Of a stretch of DNA of 64,000 nucleotides, positions 22,911 to 35,959 are shown piece after piece. Both the position numbers and the translations under genes were made by a program. The notes under the pieces were generated by a model. That model searched no databases and had not been told where the DNA came from. It was given only the letters and a program-made list of their open reading frames with translations. How positions within the stretch are numbered: the first letter of the stretch is position 1; each line of letters opens with the position of its first letter. Source of the DNA: Toxorhynchites rutilus septentrionalis (lineage: Eukaryota > Arthropoda > Insecta > Diptera > Culicidae); contig NC_073746.1 in the NCBI RefSeq assembly GCF_029784135.1, positions 177,947,788-178,011,787 of the forward strand. The letters are read 5' to 3'.

Positions 22911-23984
22911 GCATCGCATCGCATCGCATCGCATCGCATCGCATCGCATCGCATCGCATCGCAGCGCATCGCATCGCATCGCATCGCATCGCATTCCCCA
23001 GGCAGCTTGGTTTTGATGGCTATGTTGGGGAAACCGTGCCAATCAAAACGGGGTTGATATGGCGTTTATATAACTATATTTTCTCTTTCAATCCCATTTC
23101 ATCTCTGCCACCGGACTGAACAGTGGCAATCCCATTTATTTTCTGCCACCGGACTGAACAGAGGCAATCCCATTTCTTTTCTGCCATCGGACTAAACAGT
23201 GGTTTATTAGCCGCATCGCATCGCATCGCATCGCATCGCATCGCATCGCATCGCATCGCATTTCATCTCTGCCACCGGACTGAACAGTGGCAATCCCATT
23301 TATTTTCTGCCACCGGACTGAACAGATGCAATCCCATTTCTTTTCTGCCATCGGACTAAACAGTGGTTTATTAGCCGCATCGCATCGCATCGCATCGCAT
23401 CGCATTCCCCAGGCAGCTTGGTTTTGATGGCTATGTTGGGGAAACCGTGCCAATCAAAACGGGGTTGATAGGGCGTTTATATAACTATATTTTCTCTTTC
23501 AATCCCATTTCATCTCTGCCACCGGACTGAACAGTGGCAATCCCATTTATTTTCTGCCACCGGACTGAACAGAGGCAATCCCATTTCTTTTCTGCCATCG
23601 GACTAAACAGTGGTTTATTAGCCGCATCGCATCGCATCGCATCGCATCGCATCGCATCGCATCGCATCGCATCGCATCGCATCGCATCGCATTCCCCAGG
23701 CAGCTTGGTTTTGATGGCTATGTTGGGGAAACCGTGCCAATCAAAACGGGGTTGATATGGCGTTTATATAACTATATTTTCTCTTTCAATCCCATTTCAT
23801 CTCTGCCACCGGACTGAACAGTGGCAATCCCATTTATTTTCTGCCACCGGACTGAACAGAGGCAATCCCATTTCTTTTCTGCCATCGGACTAAACAGTGG
23901 TTTATTAGCCGCATCGCATCGCATCGCATCGCATCGCATCGCATCGCATCGCATCGCATCGCATCGCATCGCATCGCATCGCAT
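22911..23984. repeat. Short GCATC arrays of the 22.9-24.0 kb cluster (grouped)
   Basis: Arrays at 22911-22994 (one GCAGC), 23213-23261, 23377-23405, 23624-23692 and 23911-23984. The one at 23213 runs directly into TTCATCTCTGCC, skipping M1 altogether. The others have standard M1 junctions. Confidence 0.9.
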
Positions 23985-24428
23985 TCCCCAGGCAGCTTGG
24001 TTTTGATGGCTATGTTGTTGAAACCGTGCCAATCAAAACGGGGTTGATAGGGCGTTTATATAACTATATTTTCTCTTTCAATCCCAATTCATCTCTGCCA
24101 CCGGACTGAACAGTGGCAATCCCATTTATTTTCTGCCACCGGACTGAACAGAGGCAATCCCATTTCTTTTCTGCCATCGGACTGAACAGTGGTTTATTAG
24201 CCGGTGCCCGCTCGGAAATTAATTTAATAGCATTTGCAATGTGATAGGAAAATAGTTTCTCTCGCTCGCTCACCTAAATACTATGTTCTTCTCTTTCAAT
24301 CCCATTTCTTCTCTGCCAACGGACTGAACAGTGGCAATCCCATTTATTTTCTGCAACCGGACTGAACAGAGGCAATCCCATTTTTTTTCTGCCATCGGAC
24401 TGAACAGTGGTTTATTAGCCGGTGCGCG

Positions 24429-24768
24429 AGTTAGCAACGATCCCGATCACCTACATTCTTACACCAGCGGCATGACGTACCACATGTTGAAAACATCAAC
24501 AACCCGGACCACCAACATGCACCGAGTCACCAACCACCACCGAGCCAGCGACACGACGCACCACATGCTGATGTTAGCATTACTGATTTTGGGCAGCATG
24601 TGTTTACAAACATGTGTTGTTTTTCATTCTCAGACCGATCCAGGACAATAGGCCACTTTGTTTAGCATAAATAATCTACATTTGAAAACGAACTGTACCT
24701 TTTTAAACTCAGACGAGAAATAAAGAATCAGAGTTGTTCTGTGACCCGAACTGCATAGATGTTTAACT
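24429..24768 (+). mobile_element. Solo LTR, copy 2
   Basis: 340 bp, with the same ends, the same CGCG duplication and the same M2 position as copy 1. It differs by a few substitutions (for example CACCGAGTC for CACCAAGTC, TTTAGC for TTGAGC). Confidence 0.8.
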
Positions 24769-25679
24769 CGCGCTCGGAAATTAATTTAATAGCAATTGCA
24801 ATGTGATAGGAGCACAGTTTCTCTCACTCACTCCCCTAAATACTATGTTCTTATTTTCTGCCACCGTACTGAACAGTGGCAATCCCATTTATTTTCTGCA
24901 ACCGGACTGAACAGAGGCAATCCCATTTCTTTTCTGTCATCGAACTGAACAGTGGTTTATTACCCGGTGCCCGCTCGGAAATTAATTAAGTTGCATTTGC
25001 AATGTGATAGGAAAATAGTTTCTCTCGCTCGCTCGCCTAAATACTATATTCTTCTCTTTCAATCCCATTTCTTCTCTGCCACCGGACTGAACAGAGGCAA
25101 TCCCATTACTTTTCTGCCATCGGACTGAACAGTGGTTTATTAGCCGGTGCCTGCTCGGAAATTAATTTAGTTGCATTTGCAATGTGATAGGAAAATAGTT
25201 TCTCTCGCTCGCTCCCCTAAATACTATATTCTTCTCTTTCAATCCCATTTCTTCTCTGCCACCGGACTGAACAGAGGCAATCCCATTACTTTTCTGCCAT
25301 CGGACTGAACAGTGGTTTATTAGCCGGTGCCTGCTCGGAAATTAATTTAGTTGCATTTGCAATGTGATAGGAAAATAGTTTCTCTCGCTCGCTCCCCTAA
25401 ATACTATGTTCTTCTCTTTCAATCCCATTTCTTCTCTGCCACCGGACTGAACAGTGGCAATCCCATTTATTTTCTGCCGTCGGACTGAACAGAGGCAATC
25501 CCATTTCTTTTCTGCCATCGAACTGAACAGTGGTTTATTAGCCGGTGCCTGCTCGGAAATTAATTCAGTTGCATTTGCAATGTGATAGGAAAATATCACT
25601 CACAAATATCAATGTGATAGGAAAATATTCTCTGCCACCGGACTGAACAGAGGCAATCCCATTACTTTTCTGCCATCGG

Positions 25680-27310
25680 ACTGAACAGTGGTTTATTAGC
25701 CGGTGCCTGCTCGGAAATTAATTTAGTTGCATTTGCAATGTGATAGGAAAATAGTTTCTCTCGCTCGCTCCCCTAAATACTATGTTCTTCTCTTTCAATC
25801 CCATTTCTTCTCTGCCACCGGACTGAACAGTGGCAATCCCATTTATTTTTTGCCACCGGACTGAACAGTGGAAATCCCAATTATTTTCTGCCGTCGGACT
25901 GAACAGAGGCAATCCCATTTATTTTCTGCCACCGTACTGAACAGTGGCTATCTTATTTATTTTCTGCCACCGTACTGAACAGAGGCAATCCCATTTCTTT
26001 TCTGCCATCGGACTGAACAGTGGAAATCCCATTCCTTCTCTACCACTGGACTGAACCGTGGCAATCCCATTTATTTTCTGCCGTCGGACTGAACAGAGGC
26101 AATCCCATTTCTTTTCTGCCATCGGACTGAACAGCCCATTTCTTCTCTGCCACCGGACTGAACAGTGGCAATCCCATTTATTTGCTGCCACCGGACTGAA
26201 CAGAGCATCGCATCGCATCGCATCGCATCGCATCGCTTCGCATCGCATCGCATCGCATCGCATCGCATCGCGTCGCATCGCATTTCTTTTCTGCCATCGG
26301 ACTGAACAGTGGTTTATTAGCTGGTGCCCGCTCGGAAATTAATTTAATAGCAATTGCAATGTGATAAGAAAACAGTATCTCTCACTCGCTCGCCTAATAC
26401 TATGTTCTTCTTTTTCAATCCCATTTCTTCGCTGCCACCGGACTGAACAGTGGCAATCCCATTTATTTTCTGCCACCGGACTGAACAGCGCATCGCATCG
26501 CATCGCATCGCATCGCATCGCATCGCATCGCATCGCATCGCATCGCATCGCATTCCCCAGGCAGCCTGGTTTTGATGGCTATGTTGGGGAAACCGTGCCA
26601 ATCAAAACGGGGTTGATAGGGCGTTTATATAACTATATTTTCTCTTTCAATCCCATTTCATCTCTGCCACCGGACTGAACAGTGGCAATCCCATTTATTT
26701 TCTGCCACCGGACTGAACAGAGGCAATCCCATTTCTTTTCTGCCATCGGACTAAACAGTGGTTTATTAGCCGGTGCCCGCTCGGAAATTAATTTAGTTGC
26801 ATTTGCTATGTTATAGGAAAATAGTTTCTCTCGCTCGCTCGCTCGCCTAAATACTATGTTCTTCTCTCTCAATCCCATTTCTTCTCTGCCACCGGACTGA
26901 ACAGTGGCAATCCCATTTATTTTCTGCCGTCGGACTGAACAGAGGCAATCCCATTTCTTTTCTGCCATTGGACTGAACAGTGGTTTATTAGCCGGTGCCC
27001 GCTCGGAATTTAATTTAATAGCAATTGCAATGTGATAAGAAAACAGTTTCTCTCTCTCGCTCGCCTAAATACTATGTTCTTCTCTTTCAATCCCATTTCT
27101 TCTCTGCCACCGTACTGAACAGAGGTTATCCCATTACTTTTCTGCCATCGGACTAAATAGTGGAAATCCCATTTCTTCTCTACCACCGGACTGAACCATG
27201 GCAGTCCCATTTATTTTCTGCCGTTGGACTGAACAGAGGCAATCCCATTTTTTTTCTGCCATCGGACTGAACAGTGGAAATCCCATTTCTTCTCTGCCAC
27301 CGGACTGAAC
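25680..27310. repeat. Large duplicated satellite block, copy 1
   Basis: Matches 35960-37570 with the order of rare variants kept, including GGCTATCTTATTTATT (25947), CATTCCTTCTCTACCACTGG (26030) and TTCTTCGCTGCC (26424). The offset is 10280 bp up to the array at 26490 and 10305 bp after it. The 25-bp shift is exactly five pentamers, as the array is 64 bp here and 89 bp there. Confidence 0.87.
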
Positions 27311-29464
27311 CGTGGCAATCCCATTTATTTTCTGCCACCGGACTGAACAGTGGTTTATTAGCCGGTGCCTGCTCGAAAATTAATTTAGTTGCATTTGCAA
27401 TGTGATAAGAAAACAGTATCTCTCACTCGCTCGCCTAATACTATGTTCTTCTTTTTCAATCCCATTTCTTCTCTGCCACCGGACTGAACAGTGGCAATCC
27501 CATTTATTTTCTGCCACCGGACTGAACAGCGCATCGCATCGCATCGCATCGCATCGCATCGCATCGCATCGCATCGCATCGCATCGCATCGCATTCCCCA
27601 GGCAGCCTGGTTTTGATGGCTATGTTGGGAAAACCGTGCCAATCAAAACGGGGTTGATAGGGCGTTTATATAACAATATATTTTCTCTTTCAATCCCATT
27701 TCATCTCTGCCACCGGACTGAACAGTGGCAATCCCATTTATTTTCTGCCACCGGACTGAACAGAGGCAATCCCATTTCTTTTCTGCCATCGGACTAAACA
27801 GTGGTTTATTAGCCGGTGCCCGCTCGGAAATTAATTTAGTTGCATTTGCTATGTTATAGGAAAATAGTTTCTCTCGCTCGCTCGCTCGCCTAAATACTAT
27901 GTTCTTCTCTCTCAATCCCATTTCTTCTCTGCCACCGGACTGAACAGTGGCAATCCCATTTATTTTCTGCCATCGGACTAAACAGTGGTTTATTAGCCGG
28001 TGCCCGCTCGGAAATTAATTTAGTTGCATTTGCAATGTGATAGGAAAATAGTTTCTCTCGCTCGCTCGCCTAAATACTATGTTCTTCTCTTTCAATCCCA
28101 TTTCTTCTCTGCCACCGGACTGAACAGTGGCAATCCCATTTATTTTCTGCAACCGGACTGAACAGAGGCAATCCCATTTTTTTCTGCCATCGGACTGAAC
28201 AGTGGTTTATTAGCCGGTGCCCGCTCGGAAATTAATTTAATAGCAATTGCAATGTGATAGGAGCACAGTTTCTCTCACTCGCTCCCCTAAATACTATGTT
28301 CTTCTCTTTCAATCCCATTTCTTCTCTGCCACCGGACTGAACAGTGGCAATCCCATATATTTTCTGCAACCGGACTGAACAGAGGCAATCCCATTTTTTT
28401 TTCTGCCATCGGACTGAACAGTGGTTTATTAGCCGGTGCCCGCTCGGAAATTAATTTAATAGCAATTGCAATGTGATAAGAAAACAGTTTATCTCACTCG
28501 CTCGCCTAAATACTATGTTCTTCTCTTTCAATCCCATTTCTTCTCTGCCACCGGACTGAACAGTGGCAATCCCATTCATTTTCTGCCACCGGACTGAACA
28601 GTGGAAATCCCATTTATTTTCTGCCGTCGGACTGAACAGAGGCAATCCCATTTCTTTTCTGCCATCGGACTGAACAGTGGAAATTACATTTCTTCTCTAC
28701 CACCGGACTGAACCGTGGCAATCCCATTTATTTTCTGCCGTCGGACTGAACAGAGGCAATCCCATTTCTTTTCTGCCATCGGACTGACAGTGGTTTATTA
28801 GCCGGTGCCCGCTCGGAAATTAATTTAATAGCAATTGCAATGTGATAAGAAAACAGTTTCTCTCACTGGCTCGCCTAATTACTATGTTCTTCTCTTTTAA
28901 TCCCAATTCTACTCTGCCACCGGACTGAACAGTGGCAATCCCATTTATTTTCTGCCACCGGACTGAACAGAGGCAATCCCATTACTTTTCTGCCATCGGA
29001 CTGAACAGTGGTTTATTAGCCGGTGCCCGCTCGGAAATTAATTTAGTTGCATTTGCAATGTGATAGGAAAATAGTTTCTCTCGCTCGCTCGCCTAAATAC
29101 TATGTTCTTCTCTTTCAATCCCATTTCTTCTCTGCCACCGGACTGAACAGTGGCAATCCCATTTATTTTCTGCAACCGGACTGAACAGAGGCAATCCCAT
29201 TTTTTTCTGCCATCGGACTGAACAGTGGTTTATTAGCCGGTGCCCGCTCGGAAATTAATTTAATAGCAATTGCAATGTGATAGGAGCACAGTTTCTCTCA
29301 CTCGCTCCCCTAAATACTATGTTCTTCTCTTTCAATCCCATTTCTTCTCTGCCAACGGACTGAACAGTGGCAATCCCATTTATTTTCTGCAACCGGACTG
29401 AACAGAGGCAATCCCATTTTTTTTCTGCCATCGGACTGAACAGTGGTTTATTAGCCGGTGCGCG

Positions 29465-29804
29465 AGTTAGCAACGATCCCGATCACCTACATTCTTACAC
29501 CAGCGGCATGACGTACCACATGTTGAAAACATCAACAACCCGGACCACCAACATGCACCGAGTCACCAACCACCACCTAGCCAGCGACACGACGCACCAC
29601 ATGCTGATGTTAGCATTACTGATTTTGGGCAGCATGTGTTTACAAACATGTGTTGTTTTTCATTCTCAGACCGATCCAGGACAATAGGCCACTTTGTTTA
29701 GCATAAATAATCTACATTTGAAAACGAACTGTACCTTTTTAAACTCAGACGAGAAATAAAGAATCAGAGTTGTTCTGTGACCCGAACTGCATAGATGTTT
29801 AACT
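29465..29804 (+). mobile_element. Solo LTR, copy 3
   Basis: 340 bp, with CGCG on both sides. It carries CACCTAGCC where other copies have CACCGAGCC. Confidence 0.8.
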
Positions 29805-31103
29805 CGCGCTCGGAAATTAATTTAATAGCAATTGCAATGTGATAGGAGCACAGTTTCTCTCACTCACTCCCCTAAATACTATGTTCTTATTTTCTGCCAC
29901 CGTACTGAACAGTGGCAATCCCATTTATTTTCTGCAACCGGACGGAACAGAGGCAATCCCATTTCTTTTCTGTCATCGAACTGAACAGTGGTTAATTACC
30001 CGGTGCCCGCTCGGAAATTAATTAAGTTGCATTTGCAATGTGATAGGAAAATAGTTTCTCTCGCTCGCTCGCCTAAATACTATGTTCTTCTCTTTCAATC
30101 CCATTTCTTCTCTGCCACCGGACTGAACAGTGGCAATCCCATTTATTTTCTGCAACCGGACTGAACAGAGGCAATCCCATTTTTTTTTCTGCCATCGGAC
30201 TGAACAGTGGTTTATTAGCCGGTGCCCGCTCGGAAATTAATTTAATAGCAATTGCAATGTGATAAGAAAACAGTTTATCTCACTCGCTCGCCTAAATACT
30301 ATGTTCTTCTCTTTCAATCCCATTTCTTCTCTGCCACCGGACTGAACAGTGGCAATCCCATTCATTTTCTGCCACCGGACTGAACAGTGGAAATCCCATT
30401 TATTTTCTGCCGTCGGACTGAACAGAAGCAATACCATTTCTTTTCTGCCATCGGGCTGAACAGTGGAAATCACATTTCTTCTCTACCACCGGACTGAACC
30501 GTGGCAATCCCATTTATTTTCTGCCGTCGGACTGAACAGAGGCAAACCTATTTCTTTTCTGCCATCGGACTGACAGTGGTTTATTAGCCGGTGCCCGCTC
30601 GGAAATTAATTTAATAGCAATTGCAATGTGATAAGAAAACAGTTTCTCTCACTGGCTCCCCTAAATACTATGTTCTTCTCTTTCAATCCCATTTCTTCTC
30701 TGCCACCGGACTGAACAGTGGCAATCCCATTTATTTTCTGCAACCGGACTGAACAGAGGCAATCCCATTTTTTTTCTGCCATCGGACTGAACAGTGGTTT
30801 ATTAGCCGGTGCCCGCTCGGAAATTAATTTAATAGCAATTGCAATGTGATAAGAAAACAGTTTATCTCACTCACTGAACAGAGGCAATCCCATTTCTTTT
30901 CTGCCATCGGACTGAACAGTGGAAATCCCATTTCTTCTCTACCACTGGACTGAACCGTGGCAATCCCATTTATTTTCTGCCGTCGGACTGAACAGAGGCA
31001 ATCCCATTTTTTTTCTGCCATCGGACTGAACAGCCCATTTCTTCTCTGCCACCGGACTGAACAGTGGCAATCCCATTTATTTTCTGCCACCGGACTGAAC
31101 AGA

Positions 31104-31307
31104 GCATCGCATCGCATCGCATCGCATCGCATCGCATCGCATCGCATCGCATCGCATCGCATCGCATCGCATCGCATCGCATCGCATCGCATCGCATCGC
31201 ATCGCATCGCATCGCATCGCATCGCATCGCATCGCATCGCATCGCATCGCTTCGCATCGCATCGCATCGCATCGCATCGCATCGCATCGCATCGCATCGC
31301 ATCGCAT
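31104..31307. repeat. (GCATC)n array, 204 bp
   Basis: Left junction GAACAGA|GCATC, right junction into M1, one GCTTC variant at 31251. It looks like a hybrid of a class B left edge and a class A right edge. Confidence 0.93.
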
Positions 31308-31520
31308 TCCCCAGGCAGCTTGGTTTTGATGGCTATGTTGGGGAAACCGTGCCAATCAAAACGGGGTTGATAGGGCGTTTATATAACTATATTTTCTCTT
31401 TCCATTTCATCTCTGCCACCGGACTGAACAGTGGCAATCCCATTTATTTTCTGCCACCGGACTGAACAGAGGCAATCCCATTTCTTTTCTGCCATCGGAC
31501 TAAACAGTGGTTTATTAGCC

Positions 31521-31774
31521 GCATCGCATCGCATCGCATCGCATCGCATCGCATCGCATCGCATCGCATCGCATCGCATCGCATCGCATCGCATCGCATC
31601 GCATCGCATCGCATCGCATCGCATCGCATCGCATCGCATCGCATCGCATCGCATCGCATCGCATCGCATCGCATCGCATCGCATCGCATCGCATCGCATC
31701 GCATCGCATCGCATCGCATCGCATCGCATCGCATCGCATCGCATCGCATCGCATCGCATCGCATCGCATCGCAT
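31521..31774. repeat. (GCATC)n array, 254 bp
   Basis: 50 pentamers plus GCAT, standard junctions, no variants. A 29-bp array follows at 31993-32021. Confidence 0.95.
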
Positions 31775-32021
31775 TCCCCAGGCAGCTTGGTTTTGATGGC
31801 TATGTTGGGGAAACCGTGCCAATCAAAACGGGGTTGATAGGGCGTTTATATAACTATATTTTCTCTTTCAATCCCATTTCATCTCTGCCACCGGACTGAA
31901 CAGTGGCAATCCCATTTATTTTCTGCCACCGGACTGAACAGAGGCAATCCCATTTCTTTTCTGCCATCGGACTAAACAGTGGTTTATTAGCCGCATCGCA
32001 TCGCATCGCATCGCATCGCAT

Positions 32022-33434
32022 TCCCCAGGCAGCTTGGTTTTGATGGCTATGTTGGGGAAACCGTGCCAATCAAAACGGGGTTGATAGGGCGTTTATATAA
32101 CTATATTTTCTCTTTCAATCCCAATTCATCTCTGCCACCGGACTGAACAGTGGCAATCCCATTTATTTTCTGCCACCGGACTGAACAGAGGCAATCCCAC
32201 TTCTTTTCTGCCATCGGACTAAACAGTGGTTTATTAGCCGGTGCCCGCTCGGAAATTAATTTAGTTGCATTTGCTATGTTATAGGAAAATAGTTTCTCTC
32301 GCTCGCTCGCTCGCCTAAATACTATGTTCTTCTCTTTCAATCCCATTTCTTCAACTTTGTTGAGCATAAATAATCTACATTTGAAAACGAACTGTACCTT
32401 TTTAAACTCAGACGAGAAATAAAGAATCAGAGTTGTTCTGTGACCCGAACTGCATAGATGTTTAACTCGCGCTCGGAAATTAATTTAATAGCAATTGCAA
32501 TGTGATAGGAGCACAGTTTCTCTCGCTCGCTCGCCTAAATACTATGTTCTTCTCTTTCAATCCCATTTCTTCTCTGCCACCGGACTGAACAGTGGCAATC
32601 CCATTTATTTTCTGCAACCGGACTGAACAGAGGCAATCCCATTTTTTTCTGCCATCGGACTGAACAGTGGTTTATTAGCCGGTGCCCGCTCGGAAATTAA
32701 TTTAATAGCATTTGCAATGTGATAGGAAAATAGTTTCTCTCGCTCGCTCACCTAAATACTATGTTCTTCTCTTTCAATCCCATTTCTTCTCTGCCACCGT
32801 ACTGAACAGAGGTTATCCCATTACTTTTCTGCCATCGGACTGAATAGTGGAAATCCCATTTCTTCTCTACCACCGGACTGAACCGTGGCAGTCCCATTTA
32901 TTTTCTGCCGTTGGACTGAACAGAGGCAATCCCATTTTTTTCTGCCATCGGACTGAACAGTGGAAATCCCATTTCTTCTCTGTCACCGGACTGAACCGTG
33001 GCAATCCCATTTATTTTCTGCCACCGGACTGAACAGAGGCAATCCCATTACTTTTCTGCCATCGGACTGAACAGTGGTTTATTAGCCGGTGCAGCCCATT
33101 TCTTCTCTGCCACCGGACTGAACAGTGGCAATCCCATTTATTTTCTGCCACCGGACTGAACAGAGCATCGCATCGCATCACATCGCATCGCTTCGCATCG
33201 CATCGCATCGCATCGCGTCGCATCGCATTTCTTTTCTGCCATCGGACTGAACAGTGGTTTATTAGCTGGTGCCCGCTAGGAAATTAATTTAATAGCAATT
33301 GCAATGTGATAAGAAAACAGTATCTCTCACTCGCTCGCCTAATACTATGTTCTTCTTTTTCAATCCCATTTCTTCTCTGCCACCGGACTGAACAGTGGCA
33401 ATCCCATTTATTTTCTGCCACCGGACTGAACAGC
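32022..33434. repeat. M1 then M2/38-mer satellite with truncated LTR
   Basis: One M1 unit, then M2 units with the truncated LTR, then 38-mer runs with GTTGGACTG and ACCGTACTG variants, and a class B array at 33165-33228. Nothing gene-like. Confidence 0.85.
32354..32467 (+). mobile_element. 5'-truncated solo LTR fragment, second copy
   Basis: Same 114 bp and same left junction as 19984-20097, at an offset of 12370 bp. Confidence 0.85.
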
Positions 33435-33593
33435 GCATCGCATCGCATCGCATCGCATCGCATCGCATCGCATCGCATCGCATCGCATCGCATCGCATCG
33501 CATCGCATCGCATCGCATCGCATCGCATCGCATCGCATCGCATCGCATCGCATCGCATCGCATCGCATCGCATCGCATCGCATCGCATCGCAT
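33435..33593. repeat. (GCATC)n array, 159 bp
   Basis: Class C junctions, uninterrupted. Smaller arrays follow at 33812-33875 and 34185-34273. Confidence 0.94.
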
Positions 33594-35959
33594 TCCCCAG
33601 GCAGCTTGGTTTTGATGGCTATGTTGGGGAAACCGTGCCAATCAAAACGGGGTTGATAGGGCGTTTATATAACTATATTTTCTCTTTCAATCCCATTTCA
33701 TCTCTGCCACCGGACTGAACAGTGGCAATCCCATTTATTTTCTGCCACCGGACTGAACAGAGGCAATCCCATTTCTTTTCTGCCATCGGACTAAACAGTG
33801 GTTTATTAGCCGCATCGCATCGCATCGCATCGCATCGCATCGCATCGCATCGCATCGCATCGCATCGCATCGCATTCCCCAGGCAGCTTGGTTTTGATGG
33901 CTATGTTGGGGAAACCGTGCCAATCAAAACGGGGTTGATAGGGCGTTTATATAACTATATTTTCTCTTTCAATCCCAATTCATCTCTGCCACCGGACTGA
34001 ACAGTGGCAATCCCATTTATTTTCTGCCACCGGACTGACAGTGGTTTATTAGCCGGTGCCCGCTCGGAAATTAATTTAATAGCAATTGCAATGTGATAAG
34101 AAAACAGTTTCTCTCACTGGCTCCCCTAAATACTATGTTCTTCTCTTTCAATCCCATTTATTTTCTGCCGTCGGACTGAACAGAGCATCGCATCGCATCG
34201 CATCGCATCGCATCGCATCGCATCGCATCGCATCGCATCGCATCGCATCGCATCGCATCGCATCGCATCGCATTCCCCAGGCAGCTTGGTTTTGATGGCT
34301 ATGTTGGGGAAACCGTGCCAATCAAAACGGGGTTGATAGGGCGTTTATATAACTATATTTTCTCTTTCAATCCCAATTCATCTCTGCCACCGGACTGAAC
34401 AGTGGCAATCCCATTTATTTTCTGCAACCGGACTGAACAGAGGCAATCCCATTTCTTTTCTGCCATCGGACTTAACAGTGGTTTATTAGCCGGTGCCCGC
34501 TCGGAAATTAATTTAATAGCAATTGCAATGTGATAAGAAAACAGTTTCTCTCTCTCGCTCGCCTAAATACTATGTTCTTCTCTTTCAATCCCATTTCTTC
34601 TCTGCCACCGTACTGAACAGAGGTTATCCCATTACTTTTCTGCCATCGGACTGAATAGTGGAAATCCCATTTCTTCTCTACCACCGGACTGAACAGTGGT
34701 TTATTAGCCGGTGCCCGCTCGGAAATTAATTTAATAGCAATTGCAATGTGATAAGAAAACAGTTTCTCTCTCTCGCTCGCCTAAATACTATGTTCTTCTC
34801 TTTCAATCCCATTTCTTCTCTGCCACCGTACTGAACAGAGGTTATCCCATTACTTTTCTGCCATCGGACTGAATAGTGGAAATCCCATTTCTTCTCTACC
34901 ACCGGACTGAACCGTGGCAGTCCCATTTATTTTCTGCCGTTGGACTGAACAGAGGCAATCCCATTTTTTTTCTGCCATCGGACTGAACAGTGGAAATCCC
35001 ATTTCTTCTCTGCCATCGGACTGAACAGTGGTTTATTAGCCGGTGCCCGTTCGGAAATTAATTTAATAGCAATTGCAATGTGATAAGAAAACAGTTTCTC
35101 TCTCTCGCTCGCCTAAATACTATGTTCTTCTCTTTCAATCTCATTTCGGTGCCTGCTCGGAAATTAATTTAGTTGCATTTGCAATGTGATAGGAAAATAG
35201 TTTCTCTCGCTCGCTCCCCTAAATACTATGTTCTTCTCTTTCAATCCCATTTCTTCTCTGCCACCGGACTGAACAGTGGCAATCCCATTTATTTTCTGCC
35301 GTCGGACTGAACAGAGGCAATCCCATTTCTTTTCTGCCATCGAACTGAACAGTGGTTTATTAGCCGGTGCCTGCTCGGAAATTAATTTAGTTGCATTTGC
35401 AATGTGATAGGAAAATAGTTTCTCTCGCTCGCTCCCCTAAATACTATATTCTTCTCTTTCAATCCCATTTCTTCTCTGCCACCGGACTGAACAGAGGCAA
35501 TCCCATTACTTTTCTGCCATCGGACTGAACAGTGGTTTATTAGCCGGTGCCTGCTCGGAAATTAATTTAGTTGCATTTGCAATGTGATAGGAAAATAGTT
35601 TCTCTCGCTCGCTCCCCTAAATACTATGTTCTTCTCTTTCAATCCCATTTCTTCTCTGCCACCGGACTGAACAGTGGCAATCCCATTTATTTTTTGCCGT
35701 CGGACTGAACAGAGGCAATCCCATTTCTTTTCTGCCATCGAACTGAACAGTGGTTTATTAGCCGGTGCCTGCTCGGAAATTAATTTAGTTGCATTTGCAA
35801 TGTGATAGGAAAATAGTTTCTCTCGCTCGCTCCCCTAAATACTATGTTCTTCTCTTTCAATCCCATTTCTTCTCTGCCACCGGACTGAACAGTGGCAATC
35901 CCATTTATTTTCTGCCGTCGGACTGAACAGAGGCAATCCCATTTCTTTTCTGCCATCGA

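Larger units (their letters stand above)
19651..24060. repeat. Transition zone: first M2 units, solo LTRs, then mixed M1/array units
   Basis: M2 replaces M1 after 19651 (TTAGCCGGTGCCC). M2 spacers occur at about 19650, 19870, 20098, 20308, 20877 and 21093, with a truncated LTR at 19984 and a full LTR at 20537. From 21290 a new arrangement appears, in which arrays sit inside 38-mers, and M1 units return between 22077 and 24060. No gene is present. Confidence 0.88.
24061..31103. repeat. M2-dominated satellite with two LTRs
   Basis: Mostly M2 plus two to six 38-mers. Two M2 subfamilies alternate: one reads TTAATAGCAATTGCAATG, the other TTAGTTGCATTTGCAATG. Their CT-rich tracts also differ (CTCGCTCGCTCGCC, CTCACTCACTCCCC, CTCTCTCGCTCGCC). 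Only two M1/array units interrupt (26490-26650 and 27531-27690). No gene is present. Confidence 0.88.

Noticed and set aside
24477..24768. Ty1/copia solo LTR starting TGTTGAAAAC inside the LTR block
   Set aside because: The TGTTGA...TCAACA start looked copia-like, but no matching 5-bp duplication or CA end was found. The AGTTA...TAACT ends with CGCG on both sides explain the whole 340 bp.
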